64,000 nucleotides of DNA, taken from NCBI RefSeq assembly GCF_003946885.1, contig NZ_RWKQ01000020.1, positions 1 through 64,000 of the forward strand, in the 5' to 3' direction. Below, in pieces: positions 42,380 through 51,068 of this stretch (positions are counted from its first letter, which is position 1; each line of letters opens with the position of its first letter). The notes beneath the pieces were generated by a model, which was not told the origin of the DNA, ran no database searches, and worked only from the letters and a program-made list of their open reading frames with translations. This stretch comes from Specibacter cremeus. GTDB lineage: Bacteria; Actinomycetota; Actinomycetes; Actinomycetales; Micrococcaceae. The position numbers and the translations under genes are program-made.

Positions 42380-45241
42380 ATGTCATCGCCGGAAACACCC
42401 CCCGCGGCAGAGCGTTATCTGGCAGCCAAGGAACGTGCCGCGGAGGCGAGGACCCGTTTCGGCGCGTTCCGGGCAACGTTCGACTTCCCGCTCGACGACT
42501 TCCAACGCGACGCCTGCAAAGCGCTCGAGGCCGGCCGGGGCGTGCTTGTCGCGGCGCCGACGGGGGCGGGCAAGACGATCGTCGGGGAATTCGCCGTCCA
42601 CCTGGCCTTGGCCCAGGGCCGGAAGGCGTTCTACACGACGCCCATCAAGGCCCTGAGCAACCAGAAGTACCAGGAACTGGCGCACAAGTACGGGGCGGAT
42701 GTCGTCGGCCTGCTCACCGGCGACACGAGCATCAACCCGGACGCCCCGGTCATTGTGATGACCACCGAGGTGTTGCGCAACATGTTGTATGCCGACTCCG
42801 ACGCCCTCGAGTCCCTCGCCTACGTCGTCATGGACGAGGTGCACTACCTGGCCGACCGGTTCCGCGGCGCCGTGTGGGAGGAGGTGATCATCCACCTGCC
42901 CGCCGAGGTGCGGATCGTCTCGCTCAGCGCCACGGTGTCCAACGCGGAGGAATTCGGCGCCTGGCTGGACACCGTGCGTGGCGACACCGCCGTCATCGTT
43001 TCCGAGCACCGCCCCGTGCCGCTGTGGCAGCACGTCATGGCGGGGCGGCAGATCGTGGACCTGTTCGCGTCCGGGACAAGCTTCGACGACGCCGCGGCCG
43101 AACCCGCGCCCGCGCCCGGTGACGGGCCGAAGTTCGAGGTCAACCCGGAGCTGCTGCGCCTGGCCCGGCACGAATCGTCCGGCGCGTTCCGGGGGTGGTA
43201 CGGCCACGGTGCCCGGCCCACCCGCCGGGACAGGAGCTCGCGCAACGGCCGCCCGGCATACCGGACCGAAGACCATCCGGGTGCCGTGCGGCGCGCGACC
43301 CGGCCGCAGGTCATCGCCGCGCTGGACCGGGCCGACCTGCTGCCGGCCATCACGTTCATCTTCTCCCGCGCCGGCTGTGACGCCGCCGTCAAGCAATGCG
43401 CGGACGCCGGTCTGTCGCTCACCAGCGTGGCCGAACGCGACGAGATCGCCCGGCGCGTCGACGCCGCCTGCCGGGACCTGCCCGACTCCGACCGCGAGGT
43501 CCTGGGCTATTGGGGTTGGCGGGACGGGCTGCTGCGCGGCCTGGCCGCCCACCACGCCGGCATGCTTCCCGCCTTCAAGGAGGTGGTGGAGGACCTGTTC
43601 GCCGACGGGCTCGTGCGCGCCGTGTTCGCCACCGAGACCCTGGCGCTGGGCGTCAACATGCCCGCCCGCACCGTCGTGCTCGAGAAGCTGGAGAAGTTCA
43701 ACGGCGACGCGCATGTGGGCATCTCGGCGGGGGAGTACACGCAGTTGACCGGCCGGGCCGGGCGGCGCGGCATCGACGTGGAGGGGCACGCCGTCGTGCT
43801 GTGGCAGCCGGGCACCGACCCGGCCGCCGTGGCCGGGCTGGCCTCCCGCCGAACCTATCCGCTGACCTCCAGTTTCCGCCCCACCTACAACATGAGCATC
43901 AACCTGATCGCCCAGTTCGGCCGGGAGCGGGCACGCGGCATCCTTGAATCGTCGTTCGCCCAGTTCCAGGCGGATCGGTCCGTCGTCGGGCTGGCCCGGC
44001 AGGTGCGCTCCCGGGAAGAGTCGCTGGCCGGCTACGCGGAGGCCATGACCTGCCACCTCGGCGACTTCGGCGAGTACGCGCAATTGCGCCGGCGGCTCGC
44101 CGACCTCGAATCCGGCGCCGCCCGCGACCAGTCCAAGCGGCACCGCGGCGCCCTCGTCGACTCACTGGCCAGCCTGCGACCGGGCGACGTGATCAACGTA
44201 CCGGCCGGGCGCGCGCCCGGCCACGCCGTCGTTGTTTTCGGTGACGCCCACGCGCACGAGCCACGCCCCACCATCCTCACGGTGGACAAGGAGGTGCGGC
44301 GGCTGGGCGTGCACGACCTGGAGGGACCCATCGGGCCGCAGACGCGTGTGCGCGTGCCCAAGGGGTTCAATGTCAAGGTGGCCCGGGACCGCAAGGCGCT
44401 GGTCGCCGCCGTGCTGGACCGCCTGGCCGCCCCGGCCGGCGGCGGCTCCCGGCAGGGCGGCTTCACGCTGCGCCCGGCCGCCGCCGGGCAGGAGGCGGCC
44501 ATCAACGCGCTGCGCCGGCAATTGCGCGCGCACCCCTGCCACGGCTGCAGCGACCGCGAGGCGCACGCACGCTGGGGTGAGCGGTGGTGGACCCTGCGGC
44601 GCGAGACCGATGCGCTGGTGCGCCAGATCCAGGGCCGCACCAACACCATCGCCAAGACGTTCGACCGGGTCTGTGAATTGCTGGCCGGGTACGGCTTCCT
44701 CGAGACGGGCGACGACGGACGGCTGGCTCCCAGCGCCGACGGGCAACGCCTGCGCCGGGTCTACGGCGAGAAGGACCTGCTGATCGCCCTGTGCCTGCGC
44801 GAGGGCGCGTTCGAGGACCTGGACGCCGCCGAGCTGGCCACGCTCGCCGGCGCGCTCGTGTACCAGGCCAAGCGCGAGGAACAGGGGCTGCGCCCGAAGA
44901 TGCCCTCCGTCGCCTTGGAGGGCGCGGTCGAGACGCTGGTGCGCCAGTGGTCGGCGCTGGAGGACGTCGAGGAGGCCCATAAGCTGCCGCTGACGGGCGA
45001 GCCCGAACTGGGGCTGGTCTGGCCCCTGTACAAGTGGGCGCACGGACGCGACCTGCAGGCCGTGCTGCAGGGCACGGAACTCGCCGCCGGCGACTTCGTG
45101 CGCTGGACGAAGCAGGTCATCGACCTGCTCGACCAGTTCGCCAAGGTCCCCGGCATGCCCGCCGGCTTCCCGAGGCTGTGCGTTGACGCGATCAGGCTTC
45201 TCCGGCGCGGCGTCGTCGAATATTCCTCCGTTATCGAATAG
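42380..45241 (+). CDS. helY: SKI2/Mtr4-like DEAD-box helicase HelY
   Basis: 953-aa ATP-dependent RNA helicase. Motifs in order: FQRDACKALEAGRGVLVAAP, Walker A APTGAGKTIVGEF (about 59-71), TTPIKALSNQKY (Ia), MTTEVLRNMLY, DEVH box VVMDEVHYLADRFRG (about 151-165), SATVSNAEEFG (III), ITFIFSRAGCDAAV (IV), ETLALGVNMPARTVV (V), QLTGRAGRRGID (VI, about 455). The C-terminal half is the SKI2-type domain (PTYNMSINLIAQFGRERARGI; helical end DFVRWTKQVIDLLDQFA). Likely works in RNA turnover. It follows tatC, as in other actinobacteria, but seems to start from its own leaderless promoter. Confidence 0.95.
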   Translation: MSSPETPPAAERYLAAKERAAEARTRFGAFRATFDFPLDDFQRDACKALEAGRGVLVAAPTGAGKTIVGEFAVHLALAQGRKAFYTTPIKALSNQKYQELAHKYGADVVGLLTGDTSINPDAPVIVMTTEVLRNMLYADSDALESLAYVVMDEVHYLADRFRGAVWEEVIIHLPAEVRIVSLSATVSNAEEFGAWLDTVRGDTAVIVSEHRPVPLWQHVMAGRQIVDLFASGTSFDDAAAEPAPAPGDGPKFEVNPELLRLARHESSGAFRGWYGHGARPTRRDRSSRNGRPAYRTEDHPGAVRRATRPQVIAALDRADLLPAITFIFSRAGCDAAVKQCADAGLSLTSVAERDEIARRVDAACRDLPDSDREVLGYWGWRDGLLRGLAAHHAGMLPAFKEVVEDLFADGLVRAVFATETLALGVNMPARTVVLEKLEKFNGDAHVGISAGEYTQLTGRAGRRGIDVEGHAVVLWQPGTDPAAVAGLASRRTYPLTSSFRPTYNMSINLIAQFGRERARGILESSFAQFQADRSVVGLARQVRSREESLAGYAEAMTCHLGDFGEYAQLRRRLADLESGAARDQSKRHRGALVDSLASLRPGDVINVPAGRAPGHAVVVFGDAHAHEPRPTILTVDKEVRRLGVHDLEGPIGPQTRVRVPKGFNVKVARDRKALVAAVLDRLAAPAGGGSRQGGFTLRPAAAGQEAAINALRRQLRAHPCHGCSDREAHARWGERWWTLRRETDALVRQIQGRTNTIAKTFDRVCELLAGYGFLETGDDGRLAPSADGQRLRRVYGEKDLLIALCLREGAFEDLDAAELATLAGALVYQAKREEQGLRPKMPSVALEGAVETLVRQWSALEDVEEAHKLPLTGEPELGLVWPLYKWAHGRDLQAVLQGTELAAGDFVRWTKQVIDLLDQFAKVPGMPAGFPRLCVDAIRLLRRGVVEYSSVIE

Positions 45242-45297
45242 CCGGATGTGCCATGCACCGGCGCATCCGGACCCCCTTCCCGAAAGGATCCTTCCCC

Positions 45298-46923
45298 ATG
45301 TCCTTGACGCTGTACCGCAACGGCTCCGTCTACAGCACGGCCGACCCGCTGGCCACCGCCATGCTCGTCGACGGCGACACGGTGGCCTGGGTCGGTTCGG
45401 AGCATGCGGCCGCGTTGCTGCTCGACGACCGGATGACGCTCGTTGACCTGGACGGCGCCCTTGTCACGCCCGGGTTCGTCGACTCCCACGCGCACGTGAC
45501 GGAGACTGGCCTGGCGCTGGCGTCCGTGGACCTGTCCGGTGCGCCGACGCTGGCCGCGGCGCTGGACCTGATGGCGGCGGCCGCCGGCGCCATCGTGCTC
45601 GGCCATGGCTGGGACGAGACGCGCTGGCCGGAGCAGCGCCCGTTCACGGCGGCCGAACTGGACCGCGCCGTGAACGGGCGCGAGGCGTACGCGGCCCGAG
45701 TGGACCTCCACTCCGCCGTCGTGTCGCCGGCCCTGGCTTCGGCCCACGGGCTGGCCGCACGGGCGGGTTGGACGGTCGACGGCCTGGTCACCGGAGACGC
45801 GCACGCGACGGCCCGGGACGCCGCCCGGAACCTGACCGGCGAGGGCCGGGACGCCGCACGGCGGCACGCGTTGCGGCATGCGGCGGCCGCCGGATACGTG
45901 GCACTGGCGGAAATGGCGGCCCCGCATGGCGGATCGCCGGCAGACCTGGCCGCACTGGCCGCCCTGACGGCGCCGGACGCGGAGGAGGCACTGCCCGAGG
46001 TCCTGCCCTACTGGGGCCAGGCCGTGGCCAGCGCCGAGGAGGCCCGCGCCGTGCTGGCCGGGCTCGGCACACCCGTGCTCGGGCTGGCCGGCGACCTGTT
46101 CATCGACGGCTCCCTCGGCTCGCATACGGCGCTGCTGCGCGAGCCCTACGCGGACGCGCCGGGGCACAGGGGCCAGCAGTACCTGACGGTGGAACAGGTC
46201 ACCGACCACCTGGCCGCCGCGTCCGAGCTGGGGTTGACGGCCGGCTTCCACGTGATCGGCGACGCGGCCATGGACATCGCCGTGGAGGGCCTGCGCCGTG
46301 CGGCGGAGCGTGTGGGCATCGACAAGGTGCGTGCCGCCGGCCACCGGTTCGAGCACGCCGAGATGGCCGATGCGGGCGCCATCGAGGCGCTGGCCCGGCA
46401 CGCCGTGACGGTGTCCGTCCAACCCGTCTTCGACGCGCGGTGGGGCGGGGGAGCGGAGCTGTATGCGAAACGGCTCGGCGCCAACCGTGCGGCCACGCTG
46501 AACCCGATCGCCGACTACTTTGGCGCCGGCGTGCCGGTCTGCTTCGGGTCCGACTCGCCGGTCACGCCGCTCGACCCGTGGGCGAGCGTCCGGGCTGCCC
46601 TGGAGCATCGCCAGGAGCGTCAGCGCATCTCCGCCAGGGCCGCGTTCATCGGCCACAGCCGGGCGGGCTGGCGTGCGGCCAAGGCCGCGAACCCGCTGCT
46701 GGGCCAGCTGGGCCCGGGCGCGCCGGCCAGTTTCGCCGTCTGGGAGGTTGAGGAACTGATGGTGCAGGTGGCCGACGAACGCGTCCAGTCGTGGTCCACG
46801 GATCCGCGCTCCCGGACACCGCTATTGCCGGCCGTTGACACCCCGGTGGCGCCGAAGTGCCTGCAGACTGTGCACCACGGCCGGGTGCTCCACGCCGCGG
46901 ACGGGCTGCCCGCGACACTGTGA
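45298..46923 (+). CDS. amidohydrolase (YtcJ-like, amidohydro_3)
   Basis: 541-aa metal-dependent hydrolase. VTPGFVDSHAHVTETG supplies the HxH ligands (about 62-64), and there are GHGWDETRWPEQRPFTAAELD, LGLAGDLFIDGSLGSHTALLREPY with the carboxylated-residue region, GFHVIGDAAMD, AGHRFEHAEM (His ligand) and CFGSDSPVTPLDPW (Asp ligand). Family substrates are amides or formamides of small molecules; this one cannot be assigned. AAAGGA is 12 nt before ATG 45298. In relatives this gene lies next to the lipoprotein-acyltransferase/ppm1 genes; here a 5.7-kb block intervenes. Confidence 0.88.
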   Translation: MSLTLYRNGSVYSTADPLATAMLVDGDTVAWVGSEHAAALLLDDRMTLVDLDGALVTPGFVDSHAHVTETGLALASVDLSGAPTLAAALDLMAAAAGAIVLGHGWDETRWPEQRPFTAAELDRAVNGREAYAARVDLHSAVVSPALASAHGLAARAGWTVDGLVTGDAHATARDAARNLTGEGRDAARRHALRHAAAAGYVALAEMAAPHGGSPADLAALAALTAPDAEEALPEVLPYWGQAVASAEEARAVLAGLGTPVLGLAGDLFIDGSLGSHTALLREPYADAPGHRGQQYLTVEQVTDHLAAASELGLTAGFHVIGDAAMDIAVEGLRRAAERVGIDKVRAAGHRFEHAEMADAGAIEALARHAVTVSVQPVFDARWGGGAELYAKRLGANRAATLNPIADYFGAGVPVCFGSDSPVTPLDPWASVRAALEHRQERQRISARAAFIGHSRAGWRAAKAANPLLGQLGPGAPASFAVWEVEELMVQVADERVQSWSTDPRSRTPLLPAVDTPVAPKCLQTVHHGRVLHAADGLPATL

Positions 46924-47068
46924 ACCACAGGTGACCTGGCCCCCACTGGAGGACGGCGAAGAAGGCGATCACTGTGCGCCCCCATCGGCGCTGCGGACCA
47001 GCGTCGCGGCGAAGACGTATCGCGCCGGCGCCCCGATCCGGCGTTCCGTCCCGCATGGAACCCCGGTG

Positions 47069-47971
47069 TCAGAGCTGCCGGTTGAGGCCGAGTTCATTCA
47101 CAACGCCGGCTACACGGGCGCGCTGGCCCTCGTTCAGCCCTTGGATGGGAAGAGGCAGGCACGATTTTGATGCCAATCCCAGCTGTTCCGCTATTGCCGC
47201 AATGACCCTGATGCTGCCGCCAAGCTCGGCGAACAGCTGCCACAACGGTGCGAGCCGTTCGGACTCGGCCATCGCGTCAGAGAGCCGCCCTTCCAGGGCA
47301 GCCCGGGTGATCCGCATGGCCGGGGCCGGCAGTGTGCCTGCGATGACCGAGTACCAGGCATCGCATCCGGCGGCCAGGCCGGTGGCGGCCTTGGCGTCAC
47401 CGGAAACTCCGATGGTCACGTGCGCAGGGACAGCCGCGCGGATTTCCTGGACCCGGGCTCGTGCTTGCTTCGGGTCGGCCGGTACGCTCGGGATTTTGAT
47501 GGAAGCGATACCGGGCAGTTCCGCGATGCGTCCGTAGAGCCCGGTCGTGAACGTGAAGTGGGTGGTGGCCGGGTTGTCATAGACGATGACGGGCAGCGAC
47601 GAGCCCGCAGTGACGGTCCGGAACAGTTCGAACACGTCATCACCGGTGAGGGGCTGATAGGTCATCGGAGCCAGCAGGAGCCCGGAAGCCCCCGCCTGCT
47701 CTGCCTTCTCAGCGTTGGCGAGTACTTGTGAGGTCCGCAGCGCCCCGACACCAATGAACACGGGTGTCTCACCGGCATGCTCGACTGCCAGACGGGCGAC
47801 GCGGCTTCGTTCCTCACTGCTCAGGTACGCGTACGAGCCGGTGGATCCGAGCGCAGTAATGGAATCAACATTCGCCTCGGCGAGCCGTTCTATCAGGCGA
47901 ACGAAAGCACTCTCGTCAACCGCATCATTTACCAGAGGGGTCAGGGGGAAGGCACTCAAGCCGGTGAACAT
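47069..47971 (-). CDS. DapA-like class I lyase/synthase
   Basis: 300-aa TIM barrel of the dihydrodipicolinate synthase/N-acetylneuraminate lyase family. These enzymes form a Schiff base with a keto acid. Seen: SAFPLTPLVNDAVDE, the site loop GSTGSYAYLSSEER (in place of GTTGE, about 42-55), catalytic Tyr in LPVIVYDNPATTHF (about 131-144), Schiff-base Lys in IASIKIPSV (about 159-167). The IP after the Lys and SYAYL differ from true DapA, so lysine synthesis is unlikely. AAAGGAG precedes the ATG. It is the last gene of the four-gene minus-strand set with EamA, B3/B4 and XRE-cupin; it could split or build an unusual amino- or keto-acid (inference). Confidence 0.85.
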   Translation of the reverse strand: MFTGLSAFPLTPLVNDAVDESAFVRLIERLAEANVDSITALGSTGSYAYLSSEERSRVARLAVEHAGETPVFIGVGALRTSQVLANAEKAEQAGASGLLLAPMTYQPLTGDDVFELFRTVTAGSSLPVIVYDNPATTHFTFTTGLYGRIAELPGIASIKIPSVPADPKQARARVQEIRAAVPAHVTIGVSGDAKAATGLAAGCDAWYSVIAGTLPAPAMRITRAALEGRLSDAMAESERLAPLWQLFAELGGSIRVIAAIAEQLGLASKSCLPLPIQGLNEGQRARVAGVVNELGLNRQL

Positions 47972-48120
47972 CGTTTAACTCCTTTGTTTGAATCACGGTG
48001 GAAGCAAAGTGTGCGGCATGTGCCGTTGCCCCGGGCGGGCTGAGCTACGTGTGCACCTGTAAGCAGGGAAATCTCGCGTGGCGACAGTCTGACGGACTCA
48101 CTTACCTGGATGCCTGTCGC

Positions 48121-49038
48121 CTACTTCATCCCCTGGCCGATGAGGTCGGGGTCGGTGCGGGGGCCGGCGTGTTCGCGGGAGCGCGGTTGCCGTCGGCCAC
48201 CGCGTTGCGCGGCGGCGCCGGCGAGGACGACGAGCGTGATGCCACCGAATTGGGTGAGCGAGGGTTGCTGGTGCAGCACGAGCAGGCCGAGGAGCACGCC
48301 GATGGCGGGTTCGAGGGCCATCAGGGTACCGAATGCGGTGGGCGTCATCCGGCGCAGGGCGAACATCTCGAGCGCGAACGGCAGCACCGGCATCAGGACG
48401 GCCAGTCCGAAGGCGGCAGCGAGGATACCGAGGTTGAGGTGTCCGGCGGACTGCGGAATGCCAACGACCGCTGCCGTGGCAGCGGCGATGGGGACGGTGA
48501 GTGAGAGTGCGCCGATGCCCGTGAAGCGATTGCCGATCCGTTGGGTCAGCAAGATGTAGGCGGCCCACCCGATGGCCGCGAGCCCTGCGAACCCGATACC
48601 GGCGAGGTTGATGTCGCCATCCCAGGGTTCTGTCAGCAGGACGACTCCGAGCAGTGCCAAGGCTGGCCAGATAAGTGCCCGCGCGCTGTGGCTACGCACC
48701 GCGGCGACCGCCAACGGACCGAGGAACTCGATCGCGACGGCGGTGCCGAGCGGAATACGCTCGATTGAGGCGAGGAAAGCGATGGTCATCAGTCCCGTGG
48801 CGACGCCCAGCCCCAGAAGCACGGGGACGTCGTGGCGGCGTAGCGCGCGCAATGGAGGACGGGCGATGGCCAGGAAGATGAGTGCTCCCACGCTGAGTCT
48901 GAGCCAGGCGGTTCCGGCCGGCCCCACCGCCGCAATCAGATCTACTGATAGGGCCGAGCTGAGCTGGACCGAGAGCATCGCCGCCACGGCCAGTCCCCAC
49001 GGCGGCACGGGAACACTTTTTAGGACGCGTTTGCTCAC
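48121..49038 (-). CDS. EamA-family (DMT) exporter, RhtA-like
   Basis: 305-aa membrane protein with ten spans in two EamA halves (PPWGLAVAAMLSVQLSSALSVDLI; RLSVGALIFLAIARPPL; SIERIPLGTAVAIEFLGPLAV; second half GIGFAGLAAIGWAAYILLTQRIG; MTPTAFGTLMALEPAIGVLLGLLVL). The sequence AVAIEFLGPLAVA and LMALEPAIGVLLG is of the RhtA type, which exports threonine, homoserine and amino-acid analogues. GTG 49038 follows a GGGG site. It lies 60 nt after the B3/B4 gene and in the same direction, so likely in one operon. Confidence 0.88.
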   Translation of the reverse strand: MSKRVLKSVPVPPWGLAVAAMLSVQLSSALSVDLIAAVGPAGTAWLRLSVGALIFLAIARPPLRALRRHDVPVLLGLGVATGLMTIAFLASIERIPLGTAVAIEFLGPLAVAAVRSHSARALIWPALALLGVVLLTEPWDGDINLAGIGFAGLAAIGWAAYILLTQRIGNRFTGIGALSLTVPIAAATAAVVGIPQSAGHLNLGILAAAFGLAVLMPVLPFALEMFALRRMTPTAFGTLMALEPAIGVLLGLLVLHQQPSLTQFGGITLVVLAGAAAQRGGRRQPRSREHAGPRTDPDLIGQGMK

Positions 49039-49098
49039 GGCTGGCCCCTTCGGGTCTGCCAGTCGCCGAACGCGCTTATCCGGGAATGGAAAAGCATG

Positions 49099-49701
49099 TC
49101 AGTCTCTCTCATTGACTGTCGTGCCGGCGGCTATCAGGCGGCGGGCGACCCTGACGTCGGGACCGAGCCGGGCGACCAGGTCCTCGGCTGCGGTGTGGAG
49201 CGCCTCGTCGGTCATGGGTTCGAGCGCGTCGAGGATGAACAGTGCGGTGGTGGTGTGCTCGCCGAGCTGGGTGCGGCGTGCCTGGCGCCAGTTCCAGCGC
49301 CGGCAGGTCACTCCGGCGTCATCGCACCACACCACCTCGCCGGATTCCGGGTGTTCGATCACCGCGACGCCGTCGGCGGCGGTATCGAAGGGTTCCTTGC
49401 CGGTGGCGCGGACCAGCCGGGGCGCACCGCTGTAGCGAGTCAGATCCTCCCCGCCCAGCGGGACCTGGTGGAGCACTGAGACCGCGTTATAGAGGTCGGT
49501 GAGACCGTTCACCCGAGGCAACCCGGACACCGCACGGCGCAGGAGCGCCTCCAGGCTGTTGCGCGTGCGGTTCGGTTTGGCTCCGAAGCCATGGTAAGCC
49601 TCGCGCCACGCAGCCACGTGCGGGAGCTGCTCGACCGGCCGGTCGCCGAGCAGCTCGCGGGCCGCGGACTCCGCCGCCTGGAGCATGCTCAGCTCAGGCA
49701 T
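49099..49701 (-). CDS. stand-alone B3/B4 domain protein (tRNA-editing-domain-like)
   Basis: 200-aa protein of the B3/B4 fold, which is the editing domain of phenylalanyl-tRNA synthetase beta subunits where it removes tyrosine from tRNA-Phe. Seen: VAAWREAYHGFGAKPNRTRNSLEALLRR, the hallmark VNGLTDLYNAVSVLHQVPLGGEDL (about 72-95), VIEHPESGEVVWCDDAGVTCRRWNWRQARRTQL, TTALFILDALEPM. Free-standing members are thought to clear mis-charged tRNA or bind free amino acids, but are little studied. ATG 49701 is preferred: it begins 8 nt before the end of the XRE-cupin gene, typical of coupled genes. EamA exporter follows. Confidence 0.88.
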   Translation of the reverse strand: MPELSMLQAAESAARELLGDRPVEQLPHVAAWREAYHGFGAKPNRTRNSLEALLRRAVSGLPRVNGLTDLYNAVSVLHQVPLGGEDLTRYSGAPRLVRATGKEPFDTAADGVAVIEHPESGEVVWCDDAGVTCRRWNWRQARRTQLGEHTTTALFILDALEPMTDEALHTAAEDLVARLGPDVRVARRLIAAGTTVNERD

Positions 49702-50299
49702 CGGACGCCTCCGGCCGGTGTCTTGTTCCCACACCCGGCTCGAAGACGGCCAGGGAGAACCTTGCCGGCTCCGTGCCCGGATTGGCGTAAGAGTGTGCCA
49801 CGTCGCCCGGGAACGTCACTGCATCGCCTACATCGAGGGTGACCGATTGGCCTGCGACCTCTACCGTGACAGTGCCCTGCTGGACCTGCAAGAGCTCCTT
49901 GGTGCCCGATGTGTGGGCCTCGCTCACGTGACGGTCGCCGGAACCCAGCGTCCAGTCCCATAGTTCAACCACGTCCGGCGGCTCGGTGCCGGCAACCAAT
50001 ACCCCGCGGCCGCCGGACTCACCGATCCACAAAGCGGCGCCCTCACCACTGCGGGTGACATTTACCGGCTTCGGCCGAGGTGGCTCGACCAACGCCGGCA
50101 GCCCCACACCGAGCGCGTCGCTGATCCTCAGGAGTGTTCCCACGCTGGGATTCGCGGCACCCTGCTCCACGTTGACTACCATCCTGCGGCTTACCCCTGC
50201 AGACTCGGCCAGCTGATCAAGCGTCCAGCCCCGCAACTGCCTCTCCTGCTTAACCCGGGCGCCGATTGCCAGCGCCAAGGTCGTTGTACTCTGATCCAT
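49694..50299 (-). CDS. XRE-family regulator with cupin domain
   Basis: 201-aa regulator. The N-terminal helix-turn-helix is ALAIGARVKQERQLRGWTLDQLAESAGVSRRMVVNVEQGAANPSVGTLLRISDALGV (about 8-64). The C-terminal cupin sensor is LWDWTLGSGDRHVSEAHTSGTKELLQVQQGTVTVEVAGQ and GDAVTFPGDVAHSYANPG, with His at about 131 and 178 as possible metal or ligand residues. ATG 50299 has TATGAT 6 nt upstream, so it is probably leaderless; an in-frame GTG at 50317 lies inside the operator. It heads the minus-strand set and overlaps the B3/B4 gene by 8 nt. This class commonly represses its own operon and releases on binding a small amine or amino acid. Confidence 0.9.
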   Translation of the reverse strand: MDQSTTTLALAIGARVKQERQLRGWTLDQLAESAGVSRRMVVNVEQGAANPSVGTLLRISDALGVGLPALVEPPRPKPVNVTRSGEGAALWIGESGGRGVLVAGTEPPDVVELWDWTLGSGDRHVSEAHTSGTKELLQVQQGTVTVEVAGQSVTLDVGDAVTFPGDVAHSYANPGTEPARFSLAVFEPGVGTRHRPEASDA

Positions 50300-50300
50300 A

Positions 50301-50329
50301 AGTGCATCATACTGCACTCTCAGTGCACT
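50301..50329 (-). promoter_or_regulatory. operator and leaderless promoter of the XRE-B3/B4-EamA set
   Basis: Half-sites AGTGCA (50301-50306), TGCACT (50313-50318) and the palindrome AGTGCACT (50322-50329) surround the -10 box TATGAT (minus strand, 50311-50306), which is 6 nt before ATG 50299. Binding there would block transcription directly. Confidence 0.7.
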
Positions 50330-50634
50330 AGGCTACAGCCCTCGTTCGGCCGCCCGTCAATAGGGTGACCCAAAGACCCTCTTGAGCTTCGATGTCGCAC
50401 CTCGTACCGCCAATCAGGACCGAACCATGCATGACTCGTGCAGACGACCGTCCATGGAACACTCTGCACAGACCCCTTGGAGTGTCTTGTGAACGACCCT
50501 TTCCCGAGCGTTGGTCCTCAAGCCTCCAAAATCCGCCGGTACAACACTGATTTGATCCACGAGCGCCAATCGCTGCACGGATCCCGCTCAACCCCTAGAT
50601 GGCAAGACGGTTCGACGTTGCCATCGGCCACTAT
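50330..50634. other. intergenic stretch without recognised gene
   Basis: 305 bp between the divergent XRE and GntR promoters. An 87-codon minus-strand frame here has no homology-like pattern and no ribosome site. I see no hairpin followed by T-run and no RNA motif. Confidence 0.5.
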
Positions 50635-50657
50635 TTGTTCTATAACTTATAGAACAA
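50635..50657. promoter_or_regulatory. GntR operator: perfect 11-bp inverted repeat
   Basis: Arms TTGTTCTATAA (50635-50645) and TTATAGAACAA (50647-50657) about a single C. It ends 4 nt before the AGGAGG of the GntR gene, so it must overlap the promoter or the early transcript. Likely autoregulatory. Confidence 0.85.
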
Positions 50658-50675
50658 AGGTAGGAGGTGGGAGTG

Positions 50676-51068
50676 ATGATCCTCAACGTCGACCTGGCCA
50701 GCGAGGTGCCGATCTACCAGCAGCTTCGGGACCAGATCGTGGAGGCGATCGCCGAGGGCGTGCTGGCCGAGGGCAGCTCGTTGCCGGCCACCAGGACGCT
50801 CGCTGCGGACTTTGGGATCAACTTCCACACCGTGAACAAGGCCTACGACCTCCTGCGACAGCAGGGCTTGATCCGGCTCAACCGCAAGACCGGTGCAGTG
50901 GTGACCTCGACGGTCGCGGACCCGCCGTTCCCCGCGGAGTGGACCGCGAGGGCACGGACCCTGTTGGCCGAGGCCGTCGCCAGGGGAGTACCGGCTCACG
51001 AGGTTCTCAAGACCTGTCGGTCCGTGCTCGATTCATTCGGTACCACGCATCCAGAGGACATGCCATGA
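50676..51068 (+). CDS. GntR-family regulator, YtrA subfamily
   Basis: 130-aa repressor. Winged helix of the GntR type: ASEVPIYQQLRDQIVEAIAEGVLAEGSSLPATRTLAADFGINFHTVNKAYDLLRQQGLIRL (about 7-66). A short C-terminal part of about 55 aa with two helices replaces the large effector domain; this is the YtrA layout, often controlling ABC transporters or membrane proteins. ATG 50676 follows AGGAGG. The stop overlaps the next start (ATGA), so regulator and membrane protein are co-translated. It presumably binds the perfect inverted repeat upstream. Confidence 0.92.
   Translation: MILNVDLASEVPIYQQLRDQIVEAIAEGVLAEGSSLPATRTLAADFGINFHTVNKAYDLLRQQGLIRLNRKTGAVVTSTVADPPFPAEWTARARTLLAEAVARGVPAHEVLKTCRSVLDSFGTTHPEDMP

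Noticed and set aside
50328-50591. 87-codon minus-strand frame between the XRE and GntR genes
   Set aside because: No homology-like pattern; it would have to cross the region upstream of the XRE operator without a promoter of its own.
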